DNA of 64,000 nt from Bifidobacterium breve (GTDB lineage: Bacteria; Actinomycetota; Acidimicrobiia; Acidimicrobiales; Acidimicrobilacustridaceae), in the NCBI GenBank assembly GCA_945862505.1, contig CAMAYJ010000001.1:1-64000 (forward strand). The letters are read 5' to 3'. Position numbers and translations under genes: made by a program. The notes under the pieces are model-generated. The model ran no database searches, was not told the origin of the DNA, and saw nothing but the letters and a program-made list of their open reading frames with translations. This document shows, piece after piece, positions 25,589 through 35,075 of this stretch (its first letter is position 1; the number at the start of each line of letters is the position of its first letter).

Positions 25589-26692
25589 ATGGCAAAGGAA
25601 TCGAACCGCCCGACGTTCCCACAGGAACGCGACAAGGCCCTCGAGATGGCGCTCGGCCAGATCGAGAAGCAGTTTGGTAAGGGCTCGGTCATGAAAATGG
25701 GCGAGAAGGGCAGCATGAAGATCGAAACGATCCCCACTGGCGCCCTTGCCCTCGACCTTGCTCTCGGAGTCGGCGGCTTGCCTCGCGGCCGCGTCGTCGA
25801 GATCTTCGGTCCAGAATCTTCCGGTAAGTCAACACTTGCCATGCACGTTGTGGCCGAAGCCCAGCGCAATGGTGGCATCTGCGCCTACGTCGATGCCGAA
25901 CACGCCATGGACCCGGTCTATGCATCGGCCATTGGCGTCGACACCGACCAGTTGCTGATCTCTCAGCCCGATACTGGCGAACAGGCCCTCGAAATCGTCG
26001 ACATGTTGGTGCGTTCCGGTGCCCTCGACGTCATCGTCATCGACTCGGTCGCCGCGCTGACACCTCGTGCGGAAATCGAAGGCGAGATGGGCGATAGTCA
26101 CGTTGGCCTGCAAGCTCGTCTTATGAGCCAGGCATTGCGCAAGCTCACGGCCAATCTCAATAAGTCCAACACTGTTTGTATCTTCATCAATCAGTTACGC
26201 GAGAAGATCGGCGTCATGTTCGGCTCTCCCGAAACCACCCCTGGCGGCCGGGCACTGAAGTTCTACTCCTCAGTGCGTCTCGACATTCGCCGCATCGAGT
26301 CCATCAAGGACGGCGTCGAGGTCGTGGGTAACCGCACTCGCGTCAAGGTCGTGAAGAACAAGGTGGCCCCGCCGTTCAAGCAGGCGGAATTCGACATCAT
26401 GTACGGCAAGGGCGTGAGCCGTGAAGGTTCGACCATCGATATTGGTGTCGATCTGGGTTTCGTCAAGAAGTCGGGTGCTTGGTACACCTACGAGGGTGAA
26501 CAGCTCGGTCAGGGCCGTGAAAACGCCAAGACCTATCTGCTCGAGAATCCTGAGGTCATGGTGGAAATCACTGAGCGCATCCTCACCAGTGTTGGCATTG
26601 GTGAGGGTGGCGAGAGCGGAGATCTCGACACTCTCGAAAGTGACGAGGAAATGACCGCCGAGCATGACGTCCCGATTTCGCTCGACGACTGA
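25589..26692 (+). CDS. recA: Recombinase RecA
   Basis: 367 residues from ATG 25589 with AGGAGAAG upstream. Walker A is GPESSGKST (about residues 72-80), followed by the DAEHAMDP block, the Walker B strand [23 protein letters not shown] split in the usual way, loop L2 region and [21 protein letters not shown]. The C-terminal tail is acidic, as in other RecA proteins. It forms the recombination filament and stimulates LexA self-cleavage. No intein and no recX follows; a 15-bp terminator hairpin comes after the stop. Expression should be SOS-inducible through the LexA box in the promoter. Confidence 0.98.
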   Translation: MAKESNRPTFPQERDKALEMALGQIEKQFGKGSVMKMGEKGSMKIETIPTGALALDLALGVGGLPRGRVVEIFGPESSGKSTLAMHVVAEAQRNGGICAYVDAEHAMDPVYASAIGVDTDQLLISQPDTGEQALEIVDMLVRSGALDVIVIDSVAALTPRAEIEGEMGDSHVGLQARLMSQALRKLTANLNKSNTVCIFINQLREKIGVMFGSPETTPGGRALKFYSSVRLDIRRIESIKDGVEVVGNRTRVKVVKNKVAPPFKQAEFDIMYGKGVSREGSTIDIGVDLGFVKKSGAWYTYEGEQLGQGRENAKTYLLENPEVMVEITERILTSVGIGEGGESGDLDTLESDEEMTAEHDVPISLDD

Positions 26693-26749
26693 TCCTCTGC
26701 AGTTCTGACAGTTCCTGTCATTCCGTCGTGACATCTGGTGAAGTAATCC

Positions 26750-26789
26750 CGGGGAGTCCCGAGGCGCCCTTGGCCCTCGGGACTCCCCG
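26750..26789. terminator. Strong hairpin between recA and a convergent gene
   Basis: A perfect 15-bp stem, CGGGGAGTCCCGAGG with CCTCGGGACTCCCCG, closes a 10-nt loop. It lies between recA and the convergent GT39-like gene and can work for both strands. No T-run follows on the plus strand. Confidence 0.75.
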
Positions 26790-26836
26790 CGCAGCGACAG
26801 ACGCGTCATCCGCTCCCGCAAAGATTGCTACGTCAG

Positions 26837-28375
26837 CTATCGGCCGATTGAGAGCGGTTCAATGAATGGGCCCGAATGTGGTGCCGATGGATCTGCCGAG
26901 TCACCCTCGCCTGAGATTCCGAATCGATAGAAACGCCGATTCGGGAATCGCTCGACAAGTTCGATTGAGCGGGGGCCGAGGTCGACGGCGAAGAGCACAT
27001 CGGAATCAAGGCTAGGTGGATTCGAAAATGCCCCCCAAGGATGGAGAATGTAGGGCCCATCCTTCCCCTTTGGAATGAGCACGATTGCTGGTCCTTCAAC
27101 AGTTGACTCCACAAGCGCAACTTCCGCAGCGATTGCATCGCGAGCCGAAATGTTGACATTGACCTTGTCCGGAATTTCGATAGCCATTCCGAGCGCCATC
27201 GCGCCGATGACACCGGGAAGGAGCACACGGCGGCGGTCGGCAAGATCGACGAGGCCAACTCCGAGGAGCACCATCGTGGGCAGCAGGAGTGAAAGGTAAT
27301 AGTGCGGCCCGTAGAGGTTGCGTCCGCCGATGATGAGGTAATTGCCGTAATAAAAGAAATAGGCAAACGGCGTGAGGCACAACTGGACGATGACGAGCCA
27401 GAACACTGAACGCGAGATGGTCCAAAGGCGTGAGGCCCCCCAAACAGCGAGCGGCACCGAAACCACGCCTCCAACGATCCAATGTGGGAAAGCGCGGAGA
27501 TTTACCCGCAACGCAAGCCAGGCCTCCCACGGTCCAACGTGAATGAATTGAGAGTGTTCGGCAATTGAGCGCATCCCGAATCCGAACGAGTCGTCGCCGC
27601 CGATCGTCCACAGTGCGAACGTGAATGGGTCACCGGTCGTGAACGAGTTGTAGGCCAGCGCAACGATAAGAAGTGGCGTACTTGCCACATAGACCCACAT
27701 CATCGCCCGAATTGCGATTCGAACGTTTACTGAACGCAACAGTGTCCATGCAAAGATCACGACTGCAAAAATGATCCCCTCAAGGGGTCGGGTGCAAAGC
27801 AGTAATCCTTCGAAAAGTCCAGCACCAATAAGCCATGGGCGGAAACGCTGACCCTGTGTTTGTCGATCGAGTCCACGAGTGAGAAGCGCAAGTGATGCGG
27901 CAGTGAGACTCACCGCAAGCACGTACGAAACGAACATAGCGCTCTGCACCATGACGAGCGGACTGAGGACGAAGCACGCAGATGCGACTACTGCAATTCG
28001 GAGATCACGTAAAAGAGCGTTGGTTAATGCGTACATAGCTACAACAGCGGCGGCGGCAATGGCGGCCAATGCGATGCGCATCGTTCCAAACAGCGCCTCA
28101 CTCAACGCCATCAATGCCGGAAGAGTCGGCTGCTGCACCAGCACGAGGCGGTCGCCTCCAACTCGGCCCGACATCCAAGGGCGGAATGCATCTCCATGTG
28201 CGGAATCGGAAAGGGTGACGTCGCCTTGGCCAAACATTTGGGCCTCGAGGACGTAGACGGCCTCGTCATTGTTTAGGGAGAGGTTCTCGAAGAACAGGTT
28301 CCCTAGAGCAAGCGAACAGCAAAAGGCTGCTGACGCGAGAAGACCAACAATGACGTATACCCCCCTTTTTGACAT
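26837..28375 (-). CDS. GT39-like multi-pass membrane glycosyltransferase
   Basis: 512 residues from ATG 28375. An N-terminal membrane segment is followed by a short extracytoplasmic loop with SLNNDEAVYVLEAQMF; the adjacent D-E acidic pair in the first loop is the catalytic mark of GT-C enzymes of the dolichyl-phosphate-mannose transferase (GT39/ArnT) type. Around ten further hydrophobic segments and a soluble C-terminal domain of ~100 residues follow. It would transfer a sugar from a polyprenyl-phosphate donor outside the membrane; acceptor unknown. The start is 8 nt after TATGAT (28384-28389, minus strand). It is divergent from miaB. Confidence 0.7.
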   Translation of the reverse strand: MSKRGVYVIVGLLASAAFCCSLALGNLFFENLSLNNDEAVYVLEAQMFGQGDVTLSDSAHGDAFRPWMSGRVGGDRLVLVQQPTLPALMALSEALFGTMRIALAAIAAAAVVAMYALTNALLRDLRIAVVASACFVLSPLVMVQSAMFVSYVLAVSLTAASLALLTRGLDRQTQGQRFRPWLIGAGLFEGLLLCTRPLEGIIFAVVIFAWTLLRSVNVRIAIRAMMWVYVASTPLLIVALAYNSFTTGDPFTFALWTIGGDDSFGFGMRSIAEHSQFIHVGPWEAWLALRVNLRAFPHWIVGGVVSVPLAVWGASRLWTISRSVFWLVIVQLCLTPFAYFFYYGNYLIIGGRNLYGPHYYLSLLLPTMVLLGVGLVDLADRRRVLLPGVIGAMALGMAIEIPDKVNVNISARDAIAAEVALVESTVEGPAIVLIPKGKDGPYILHPWGAFSNPPSLDSDVLFAVDLGPRSIELVERFPNRRFYRFGISGEGDSADPSAPHSGPFIEPLSIGR

Positions 28376-28436
28376 GTGGGGAGATCATAGGAGATGGTTC
28401 GAAAAAGAGTTGGAATAGCGCTGGTAGATTTGAGCA

Positions 28437-29918
28437 GTGACTTCGACCTCGTCGCCGGGTTCCGTACCCCGCAGCTATGCCATCCGCACCTATGGGTGTC
28501 AGATGAACGAGCACGATTCTGAACGCATAGCGGGCCTGCTCGAAGCGGACGGGCTCGTGCTCGCCGATTCCGATGAGAACGCCGATGTCGTGGTGTTCAA
28601 CACCTGTTGCATTCGTGAGAACGCCGACAACAAGTTCTACGGACACCTCGGGCGATTCAAGAACATCAAAGAAGAACGCCCCGACATGGAAATCATCGTG
28701 AGCGGGTGCTTGGCGCAAAAAGATCGCGAGCAGATCGCGCAACGAGCAGGCCATGTCGATGTTGTGGTTGGAACGCACAATGTCCATCGCGCCGTGGAGT
28801 TGCTCCATGAATCGCGTCGCAACGGTCCCATCACTGAGATTTGGGATGAAGCCCTTGATGACGCTGACACGTTCCCATCTGCACTTGCCGTTCGTCGCGA
28901 AGTGGATTGGTCGGCCTGGGTCACGATTCAGGTTGGTTGCGACAACACCTGCGCCTATTGCATCGTTCCCGCAGTTCGCGGTCGCGAAATCAGTCGCCCA
29001 TTCGGCGAATTGGTAAGCGAAGTCGAACGACTGGCTGCCGATGGTGTGCGGGAAATCACCTTGCTCGGTCAGAACGTGAATTCCTATGGCCGCGACCTCA
29101 CAAGCGCGCGTCGGGCACTCAACCCTGCGCACGACGACTTCGAAATTGCCGGTGAGCAGTGGTTGGCCGACCGTCGGGCCCGTCCGCTCTTCGCTGACCT
29201 TCTCATCGCCGTCAGCAAGGTTGACGGAATCGATCGAGTTCGATTCACGAGCCCTCATCCAAAAGATCTGCGTGAAGACACCATTACGGCAATGGGTACG
29301 AACGCCGCCGTTTGTTCACATCTGCACTTCCCACTGCAATCGGGCAGCGACCGAGTCTTGGCCCTCATGCACCGTGGGTACACCGCCCAGCGCTATCTCG
29401 AAAAGGTCGTGGCGGCCCGAGCCGGCATTGAAGATCTTGCGATTACCACCGACATCATCGTTGGCTACCCCGGAGAAACCGAAGAAGACTTTGTGCGCAC
29501 ACTTGAAGTCGCGGCTGAAGCTGAATATGACTCGGCCTATACCTTCATCTTCTCTCCGCGCGAAGGTACCGAAGCCGCGTTAATGGTCGATCAGTTCTGT
29601 GACCCAGCCGAAGTCGGCGATCGGTTCGAGCGATTGCGCGTCGTCGTTGAACGTTCTGCGCTCGCCAAGCACATGGCCCGCATCGGCCGCACAGAACAAA
29701 TGATCGTCGAAGGGCCATCGAAGCGAGATCCTGAAGTCTTTACCGGCCGAACTGCGCAAAACAAGTTGGTGCACTTCACGAGCGACCGCCCGTTGCGTTC
29801 CGGCACCTTGGCAACTGCGTTGATTACCGAAGCGTCGACGCACTTCCTGCGTGGCGAATTGGTTGAAGTCCTTTCGGTATCGCAACATCGCACTCGTTTC
29901 GCAGTTACTGCAGGGTGA
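28437..29918 (+). CDS. miaB: tRNA-2-methylthio-N6-dimethylallyladenosine synthase
   Basis: 493 residues from GTG 28437, 6 nt after TAGATT (28425-28430). N-terminal cluster cysteines are in IRTYGCQMNEHDS, NTCCIREN and SGCLAQ; the radical-SAM motif is GCDNTCAYCIVP with the following RGREISRP typical of MiaB; a TRAM domain is at the end. It adds the methylthio group to i6A37 of tRNAs reading U-starting codons. miaA, which makes i6A37, follows with a 4-bp overlap (GTGA). There is an unusual insertion of ~20 residues after NVNSYGRDL (about residues 225-245). Confidence 0.96.
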   Translation: MTSTSSPGSVPRSYAIRTYGCQMNEHDSERIAGLLEADGLVLADSDENADVVVFNTCCIRENADNKFYGHLGRFKNIKEERPDMEIIVSGCLAQKDREQIAQRAGHVDVVVGTHNVHRAVELLHESRRNGPITEIWDEALDDADTFPSALAVRREVDWSAWVTIQVGCDNTCAYCIVPAVRGREISRPFGELVSEVERLAADGVREITLLGQNVNSYGRDLTSARRALNPAHDDFEIAGEQWLADRRARPLFADLLIAVSKVDGIDRVRFTSPHPKDLREDTITAMGTNAAVCSHLHFPLQSGSDRVLALMHRGYTAQRYLEKVVAARAGIEDLAITTDIIVGYPGETEEDFVRTLEVAAEAEYDSAYTFIFSPREGTEAALMVDQFCDPAEVGDRFERLRVVVERSALAKHMARIGRTEQMIVEGPSKRDPEVFTGRTAQNKLVHFTSDRPLRSGTLATALITEASTHFLRGELVEVLSVSQHRTRFAVTAG

Positions 29919-30850
29919 GTTCATCGCCACGGTTTCGTCCTAGCGGTCGACACCTCGCGCTTGTAGGTCCGACTGCTTCGGGGAAGTCCTCGTTGGCGAT
30001 GGCGTTGGCGCGTAGCCGCACCGATATCGAACTCGTCACCGTTGATTCGATGCAGATCTACCGCGGGATGGACATCGGTACCGCGAAGCCGACAGCTGCC
30101 GATCAATCCGAAATCGTCCATCACCTTCTCGATATGTGCGATCCCGATGACGATTACACCGTCGCCCGATTCCAACGCGACTGCTTTGCAGTGCTCGAAG
30201 ACATTGAAGAACGCGGGAAGCGGGCCGTGCTGGTTGGCGGCACCGGGCTTTACCTCCAGGCGATCACCGACGATCTTGAAATCCCGGCACGATTTCCCGA
30301 GGTGCGTGCCGAACTCGAAATCGAACCCGATACGGCGGTGCTGTTTGCTCGACTCGAGGGCCTCGACCGACTGGCGGCATCGCGTATGGAACCGACGAAT
30401 CGCCGACGCGTCCTGCGGGCACTCGAAGTCACGGTTGGAAGTGGCCGTCCCTTCTCCTCGTTTGGTCCTGGTCTCGAGGAGTACCCAGTTGCACCGTTCC
30501 CGGTCGTGGGGCTGGCGATGGAACGCAACCTGCTCGACCAGCGAATTGCGCAGCGCTACGAGAAGCAGATGGCGGAAGGGTTCTTGGCCGAGGTGCAGAC
30601 TCTTCTGGACTGCCCGACAGGTCTTGGTCGTACTGCTCGTCAGGCACTTGGCTATGCCGAACTGCTTGACCACATCGAGAACGGAACGCCACTCGATGAC
30701 GCGCTCGAAACGGCGGTGACACGCACTCGTCGATTCGCCCGGCGGCAGCAGCGATGGTTCGGCCGAGACCCCCGAATCAATTGGATTCCAGCCGATGGCG
30801 AAGTTTCGGCAAATGCGCTCGCCGAACTCGCCCGCGGGCTGATTGACTGA
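29915..30850 (+). CDS. miaA: tRNA dimethylallyltransferase
   Basis: 311 residues from GTG 29915 overlapping the miaB stop. The P-loop is GPTASGKSSLA, followed by DSMQIYRGMDIGTAKP, the VGGTGLYLQ block and the C-terminal RRFARRQQRWF with the conserved R/W. The enzyme transfers dimethylallyl from DMAPP to A37 of tRNA, supplying the substrate for MiaB. The 3' end runs close to the dapF start: a TTG in the dapF frame overlaps the miaA end, and the chosen dapF ATG is 7 nt after the stop, giving a miaB-miaA-dapF-hflX-dapC operon. Confidence 0.96.
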   Translation: MSSSPRFRPSGRHLALVGPTASGKSSLAMALARSRTDIELVTVDSMQIYRGMDIGTAKPTAADQSEIVHHLLDMCDPDDDYTVARFQRDCFAVLEDIEERGKRAVLVGGTGLYLQAITDDLEIPARFPEVRAELEIEPDTAVLFARLEGLDRLAASRMEPTNRRRVLRALEVTVGSGRPFSSFGPGLEEYPVAPFPVVGLAMERNLLDQRIAQRYEKQMAEGFLAEVQTLLDCPTGLGRTARQALGYAELLDHIENGTPLDDALETAVTRTRRFARRQQRWFGRDPRINWIPADGEVSANALAELARGLID

Positions 30851-30857
30851 ACCCACC

Positions 30858-31694
30858 ATGAGACTCACAAAGCACCACGGCCTGGGCAACGATTTTGTCA
30901 TTGCTCTTGAGGAGGTCAACGGACCTCTTCACGGCGATGCCACCTTGGCGCGCGCTCACTGTGATCGTCACCGGGGCATTGGTGCCGACGGTTTCATCAT
31001 TGGGTCTCGTCCCGCAGTCAATGCCACTGGTCCCGATGGCAAGCCAATCGATGTGGTGATGCACCTTTGGAATGCCGATGGCAGCCGCGCTGAAATGAGT
31101 GGCAACGGCATTCGCTGTCTTGGTCAAGCGCTGGCAATGGCCCGTGACGACCACGAGGCCACCTATGCCGTCGTCACCGATGGCGGTTTTCGAGAACTCG
31201 TTGTGCATGACGATGCTGCCCATCGCCTTGCCACTGTCAGCGTCACGATGGGCCTTGTTAGCGAAGGCCCGGCAGTTCCTCCTTCTGTTTCGGAACGACT
31301 CGGTAGCGACCGACATGCGACTGCTGATCTAGGCAACCCACACCTCGTCGTGCTCGTTTCCGATCTGTCATCGGTTGACCTCGTCGGTACGGGCGCATGG
31401 ATCGAATCGCAATTTGATGCGGGCATCAATGTCGAATTCATCGCGACAGGGACCGAGCCCGATTCGCTCGATCTGCTTGTGTGGGAACGCGGCGCTGGCG
31501 TGACCGAAGCCTGCGGCACTGGCGCAGTGGCGGCAGCAACCCTGGCCCATCAATGGGGGCTCGTCGGGCGTGAAGTTCGAGTTGTGATGCCGGGCGGTTC
31601 GGCTGAAGTCATCGTCGCAGCAAGCCCGGATGCGGAACCGATCCTTATAGGACCGTCTCAACACATCGCCACCATCGAGATCCCGGATGCCTGA
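30858..31694 (+). CDS. dapF: Diaminopimelate epimerase, first catalytic Cys replaced by Ser
   Basis: 278 residues from ATG 30858. The protein has the DapF two-domain arrangement: KHHGLGNDFVIA at the start, the NADGSRAEMSGNGIRC motif at residues 72-87, and WERGAGVTEACGTGA with Cys219. In the family pattern N-x-D-G-S-x4-C-G-N the Cys is one of the two proton-shuttling thiols; here it is Ser81 (codon AGT at 31098). Cys87 is nearby. The enzyme converts LL-DAP to meso-DAP for peptidoglycan and lysine. The neighbours support the function: dapC follows hflX, then dapD and dapE. Confidence 0.88.
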   Translation: MRLTKHHGLGNDFVIALEEVNGPLHGDATLARAHCDRHRGIGADGFIIGSRPAVNATGPDGKPIDVVMHLWNADGSRAEMSGNGIRCLGQALAMARDDHEATYAVVTDGGFRELVVHDDAAHRLATVSVTMGLVSEGPAVPPSVSERLGSDRHATADLGNPHLVVLVSDLSSVDLVGTGAWIESQFDAGINVEFIATGTEPDSLDLLVWERGAGVTEACGTGAVAAATLAHQWGLVGREVRVVMPGGSAEVIVAASPDAEPILIGPSQHIATIEIPDA

Positions 31695-33039
31695 ACCCAC
31701 CTCGCCGATTATCGGCGATCACCGCGGCGGCTTCGGCGCGTTCGCTGGTGAAAATTCGGGGCTCATCGACCGCACGTTCCGTGAGCGGATCGTGCTGGTT
31801 GGTGTGACGTTTCCTGCAGGAGACGAATTCGACACCGAACGTCATCTCGATGAACTCGCCCTTCTTGTCGACACGGCTGGTGCCGACAGCATCGCCCGAG
31901 TAGTTCAGCGTCGACATTCTCCTGATCCGGCGACCTACCTCGGCAGCGGCAAGGTCGAGGAATTGCGCGAACTCTGCGAAGCAGTCGATGCCGACACGGT
32001 GGTGTTTGATAACGAACTGTCTCCGGCGCAGCAACGCAACCTTGAAAAACTTCTCGGGCGTTCCGCAATCGATCGCACAGCTGTCATCCTCGACATCTTC
32101 GGACAAAACGCTCACAGCCTTGAAGGCAAGGCGCAGGTCGAACTGGCGCAGATTCGCTATCGACTTCCGCGCCTGCGCGGAAAGGGCAATCAGCTTTCGC
32201 GTCAGGGTGGTGGCATTGGCGCTCGTCAGGGCGGCGGCGAAACCCAGCTCGAAGTAGATCGTCGGCGACTTCAGCGACGCATGCACAAACTCGAAGGCGA
32301 TCTGCGCGAGATCTCACGGGTGCGTGACACACAGGCGAAATCCCGACAACGTTCGCGGCTGCATCGCGTTGCCATCGTTGGCTATACCAACGCCGGCAAA
32401 TCCACACTGCTGAATCACCTCACCGATGCTGGCGTTCTTGTGGAAGATCGGCTCTTCGCCACACTCGATGCCACCACGCGGCGGTTGCAACTGCCCGGCG
32501 GTGAAGCGGTGTTGCTCACCGACACGGTTGGATTCATCACCAAGCTTCCAACGCAACTGGTTGAGGCGTTTAAGTCGACACTTGAAGTAGTAGTCGATGC
32601 CGATCTCTTGGTGCATGTCATCGACGGTTCCGCTGCTGATCCCGAATCGAATATCGAAGCAGTCGATCGTGTACTCAACGAAATCGGTGCAGCAGACGTT
32701 CCCCAGATGCTCGTGGTGAACAAAATCGATGTCGACCCAGATGGGGCCAAAGAAGTCCTTGAAGACCATCCCGGATGCGTGGCGCTGTCGGCGAAAACCG
32801 GTGAGGGCGTGGCGGACATGCTGCGTGCTCTAGCCGATCGGTTGCGTGGACTTTCGAACATCACTGAACTTTTGGTGCCGTTTGATCGAGGAGATCTCCT
32901 CGCCGCACTGCATCGAGAAGGTGAAGTCCTCGTTGAGACTGCTACCGACGACGGAATGCTGGTCCGGGCCCGCCTCGACGAGGTTTCGGTGAGCCGTCTT
33001 CACGAGTACGTCGTGAGCGGTCAGACTCTGCGTTCATGA
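31687..33039 (+). CDS. hflX: GTPase HflX
   Basis: 450 residues from ATG 31687, overlapping dapF by 8 bp. The N-terminal HflX domain includes TYLGSGKVEEL and the linker GKGNQLSRQGGGIGARQ-type glycine-rich segment followed by ETQLEVDRR, diagnostic of HflX. The G domain shows GYTNAGKSTLLN (G1), DTVGFI (G3) and NKID (G4). HflX splits stalled or heat-damaged ribosomes. The order dapF-hflX is conserved in mycobacteria. The stop overlaps the dapC start by 4 bp (ATGA). Confidence 0.95.
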   Translation: MPEPTSPIIGDHRGGFGAFAGENSGLIDRTFRERIVLVGVTFPAGDEFDTERHLDELALLVDTAGADSIARVVQRRHSPDPATYLGSGKVEELRELCEAVDADTVVFDNELSPAQQRNLEKLLGRSAIDRTAVILDIFGQNAHSLEGKAQVELAQIRYRLPRLRGKGNQLSRQGGGIGARQGGGETQLEVDRRRLQRRMHKLEGDLREISRVRDTQAKSRQRSRLHRVAIVGYTNAGKSTLLNHLTDAGVLVEDRLFATLDATTRRLQLPGGEAVLLTDTVGFITKLPTQLVEAFKSTLEVVVDADLLVHVIDGSAADPESNIEAVDRVLNEIGAADVPQMLVVNKIDVDPDGAKEVLEDHPGCVALSAKTGEGVADMLRALADRLRGLSNITELLVPFDRGDLLAALHREGEVLVETATDDGMLVRARLDEVSVSRLHEYVVSGQTLRS

Positions 33040-34148
33040 CCGCCGGATTCACACCGCCGCCCTATCCCTACGATCGGCTCGATGCGTTCAAGTCGATCGC
33101 GTCGGCGCACGAGGGTGGGATAGTCGACCTCTCGATAGGCGACCCCTTCGACCCTCCGCCAGCAGTTGTCATCGAAGCGCTCGCCACATCGGCAAGCGAG
33201 CGCAGCTATCCAGCATCGATCGGCTTTCCCGCGTATCGCGAAGCGGCGATGGGTTGGATGGAGCGCGAACTCGGCGTCAGCGTTGGTGCGAAAGAGATTG
33301 CCGCGTGCATTGGCAGCAAGGAGTTCGTCGCCGGGCTCCCGCATTGGCTTCGCCTGCGCACCCCTGACCGCGACACGGTGCTGTATCCCGCTATCAGCTA
33401 TCCGTCCTATGCGATGGGGGCGGAACTTGCTGGAGCACGTGCGGTGCCAGTTCCAGTTACTGCCGACGGTCGAAGCGACCTCGATGCCATTGATCCTGCC
33501 GACGCAGCTCGAGCGTTGTGTCTGTGGGTGAACTCGCCGGGGAATCCAACGGGACATCTCGATGACCTTGAAGCAGCAGCGAAGTGGGGACGTGCGCACA
33601 ACGTCCCGGTGATTTCCGACGAGTGTTATGTCGAGTTCACATGGGACGGGCCCGGTCGGACAATTCTTGAACACGGTCTCGACGGCGTGTTGGCTGTTCA
33701 TTCATTGTCGAAGCGTTCGAACCTTGCGGGTGTACGCGCTGGGTTCTACGCCGGCGATGGCGATCTTGTTCACTACTTGTCAGAACTGCGTAAGCACGCT
33801 GGGTTCATGGTGCCGGGCCCCGTTCAGGCTGCGGCTGCTGCAGCGTGGAATGACCAGGTACATCTAGAGGTGCAGCGAGCGCGTTACATCGAGCGTCTTG
33901 AACTCTTCCGCAGCGTTCTCAAGGGGATTGACGTTGATGCTCCAATGCCTGGCGGCGCTTTCTATCTCTGGGCACCCGCGCCCAACGGCGATTCGTGGGC
34001 GTTAGTCGAGCGTCTCGCTGCTGATGGTGGTGCCTTGGTGTCAGCGGGCGAGTTTTACGGTCCCGAAGGAAGCCCATTTATTCGTGTCGCCGTTGTGCAA
34101 TCTACCGAGCGTCTTGAACTGGTTGGTCGACGTCTCGGAGTTCTTTGA
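33036..34148 (+). CDS. dapC: Succinyldiaminopimelate transaminase
   Basis: 370 residues, start overlapping the hflX stop. A fold-type I aminotransferase: LSIGDPFDPPP, WVNSPGNPTGHL, SDECYVEF, and the PLP lysine in SLSKRSNLAG; the C-terminal FIRVAVV contains the carboxylate-binding Arg. Actinobacterial DapC proteins have this pattern. It makes N-succinyl-LL-DAP from the keto form. The assignment gains strength from context: dapD and dapE, the steps before and after, lie immediately downstream. Confidence 0.92.
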   Translation: MTAGFTPPPYPYDRLDAFKSIASAHEGGIVDLSIGDPFDPPPAVVIEALATSASERSYPASIGFPAYREAAMGWMERELGVSVGAKEIAACIGSKEFVAGLPHWLRLRTPDRDTVLYPAISYPSYAMGAELAGARAVPVPVTADGRSDLDAIDPADAARALCLWVNSPGNPTGHLDDLEAAAKWGRAHNVPVISDECYVEFTWDGPGRTILEHGLDGVLAVHSLSKRSNLAGVRAGFYAGDGDLVHYLSELRKHAGFMVPGPVQAAAAAAWNDQVHLEVQRARYIERLELFRSVLKGIDVDAPMPGGAFYLWAPAPNGDSWALVERLAADGGALVSAGEFYGPEGSPFIRVAVVQSTERLELVGRRLGVL

Positions 34149-34248
34149 GCCAATGTGGTCGCGGGTCCGGCCTCATTGATTCGGCCAACAACGCTGCCGA
34201 AAGAATGCAGGTCAAGCCACAGCGGGTCGGGCGGTAGCCTCTCTCGCT

Positions 34249-35073
34249 ATGGCTGATCTTGCTGCGACAATTGACGAACTCTGGAACAACCGAGACGCTC
34301 TGAGCGCGTCCGATGGCGACGCGGTAGCTGCTGTCGGGCAGGCAATTGCGCTGCTCGATTCAGGCGAGGCGCGGGTTGCTGAGTTGGGGGCCGATGGTGA
34401 ACCCATCGTTCATCAGTGGCTCAAGCACGCCATTCTTCTGTACTTCCGCCTTTCGCAGATGGCCACGATTGAACTGGCACCGTTTGAATACGCCGACAAG
34501 ATTCCGCTGAAGCGTGACTTTGCAGCGTCGGGCGTACGCGTGGTTCCCGGTGCATCAGCACGCTACGGATCGTTTCTCGATCGTGGTGTGGTCATGATGC
34601 CGAGTTACGTGAACATCGGCGCGCGTGTTGGAGCCAACACGATGGTCGATACGTGGGCCACCGTTGGTAGTTGCGCACAGATCGGCGCCAACGTTCATCT
34701 GTCGGGCGGCGTCGGTATCGGCGGAGTCCTCGAGCCACCGCAGGCTGCGCCCGTCATCATTGGTGACGACGCATTGATTGGAAGTCGTTGCATCGTGGCC
34801 GAAGGCGCTCGCGTCGGTAACGGAGCTGTGCTTGGTGCTGGTGCCATTCTCACTGCATCGATTCCGGTCATCGATGCCGAGACGGGTGAAGAACTCAGTC
34901 GTGGTGTGGTGCCGGCGTGGAGCGTTGCCGTTTCGGCAACTCGTCCCCGCACGTTCGCCGGCGGCGAGTTTGGCCTTCCCTGTGTGCTGGTACTGAAGCG
35001 CCTCAACGAAGGTGAACGCCACGACAAAGCCGCGCTGAACGATGTCCTTCGCGATCACGGCGCGGCGACCTGA
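34249..35073 (+). CDS. dapD: Tetrahydrodipicolinate N-succinyltransferase
   Basis: 274 residues from ATG 34249, 8 nt after TAGCCT (34235-34240), so dapD-dapE may have their own leaderless promoter. After a helical N-terminal domain, a left-handed beta-helix of hexapeptide repeats is seen (IGARVGANTMVDTWATVG, IGDDALIGSRCIVAEGARVG). The length and layout agree with the E. coli-type enzyme, rather than the longer mycobacterial form. It transfers succinyl from succinyl-CoA to tetrahydrodipicolinate. Two bases separate its stop from the dapE start. Confidence 0.95.
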   Translation: MADLAATIDELWNNRDALSASDGDAVAAVGQAIALLDSGEARVAELGADGEPIVHQWLKHAILLYFRLSQMATIELAPFEYADKIPLKRDFAASGVRVVPGASARYGSFLDRGVVMMPSYVNIGARVGANTMVDTWATVGSCAQIGANVHLSGGVGIGGVLEPPQAAPVIIGDDALIGSRCIVAEGARVGNGAVLGAGAILTASIPVIDAETGEELSRGVVPAWSVAVSATRPRTFAGGEFGLPCVLVLKRLNEGERHDKAALNDVLRDHGAAT

Positions 35074-35075
35074 TC

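Noticed and set aside
28266..29258. 330-codon open frame antisense to miaB
   Set aside because: Shadow of miaB, and it overlaps the miaB promoter and the divergent GT39-like start.
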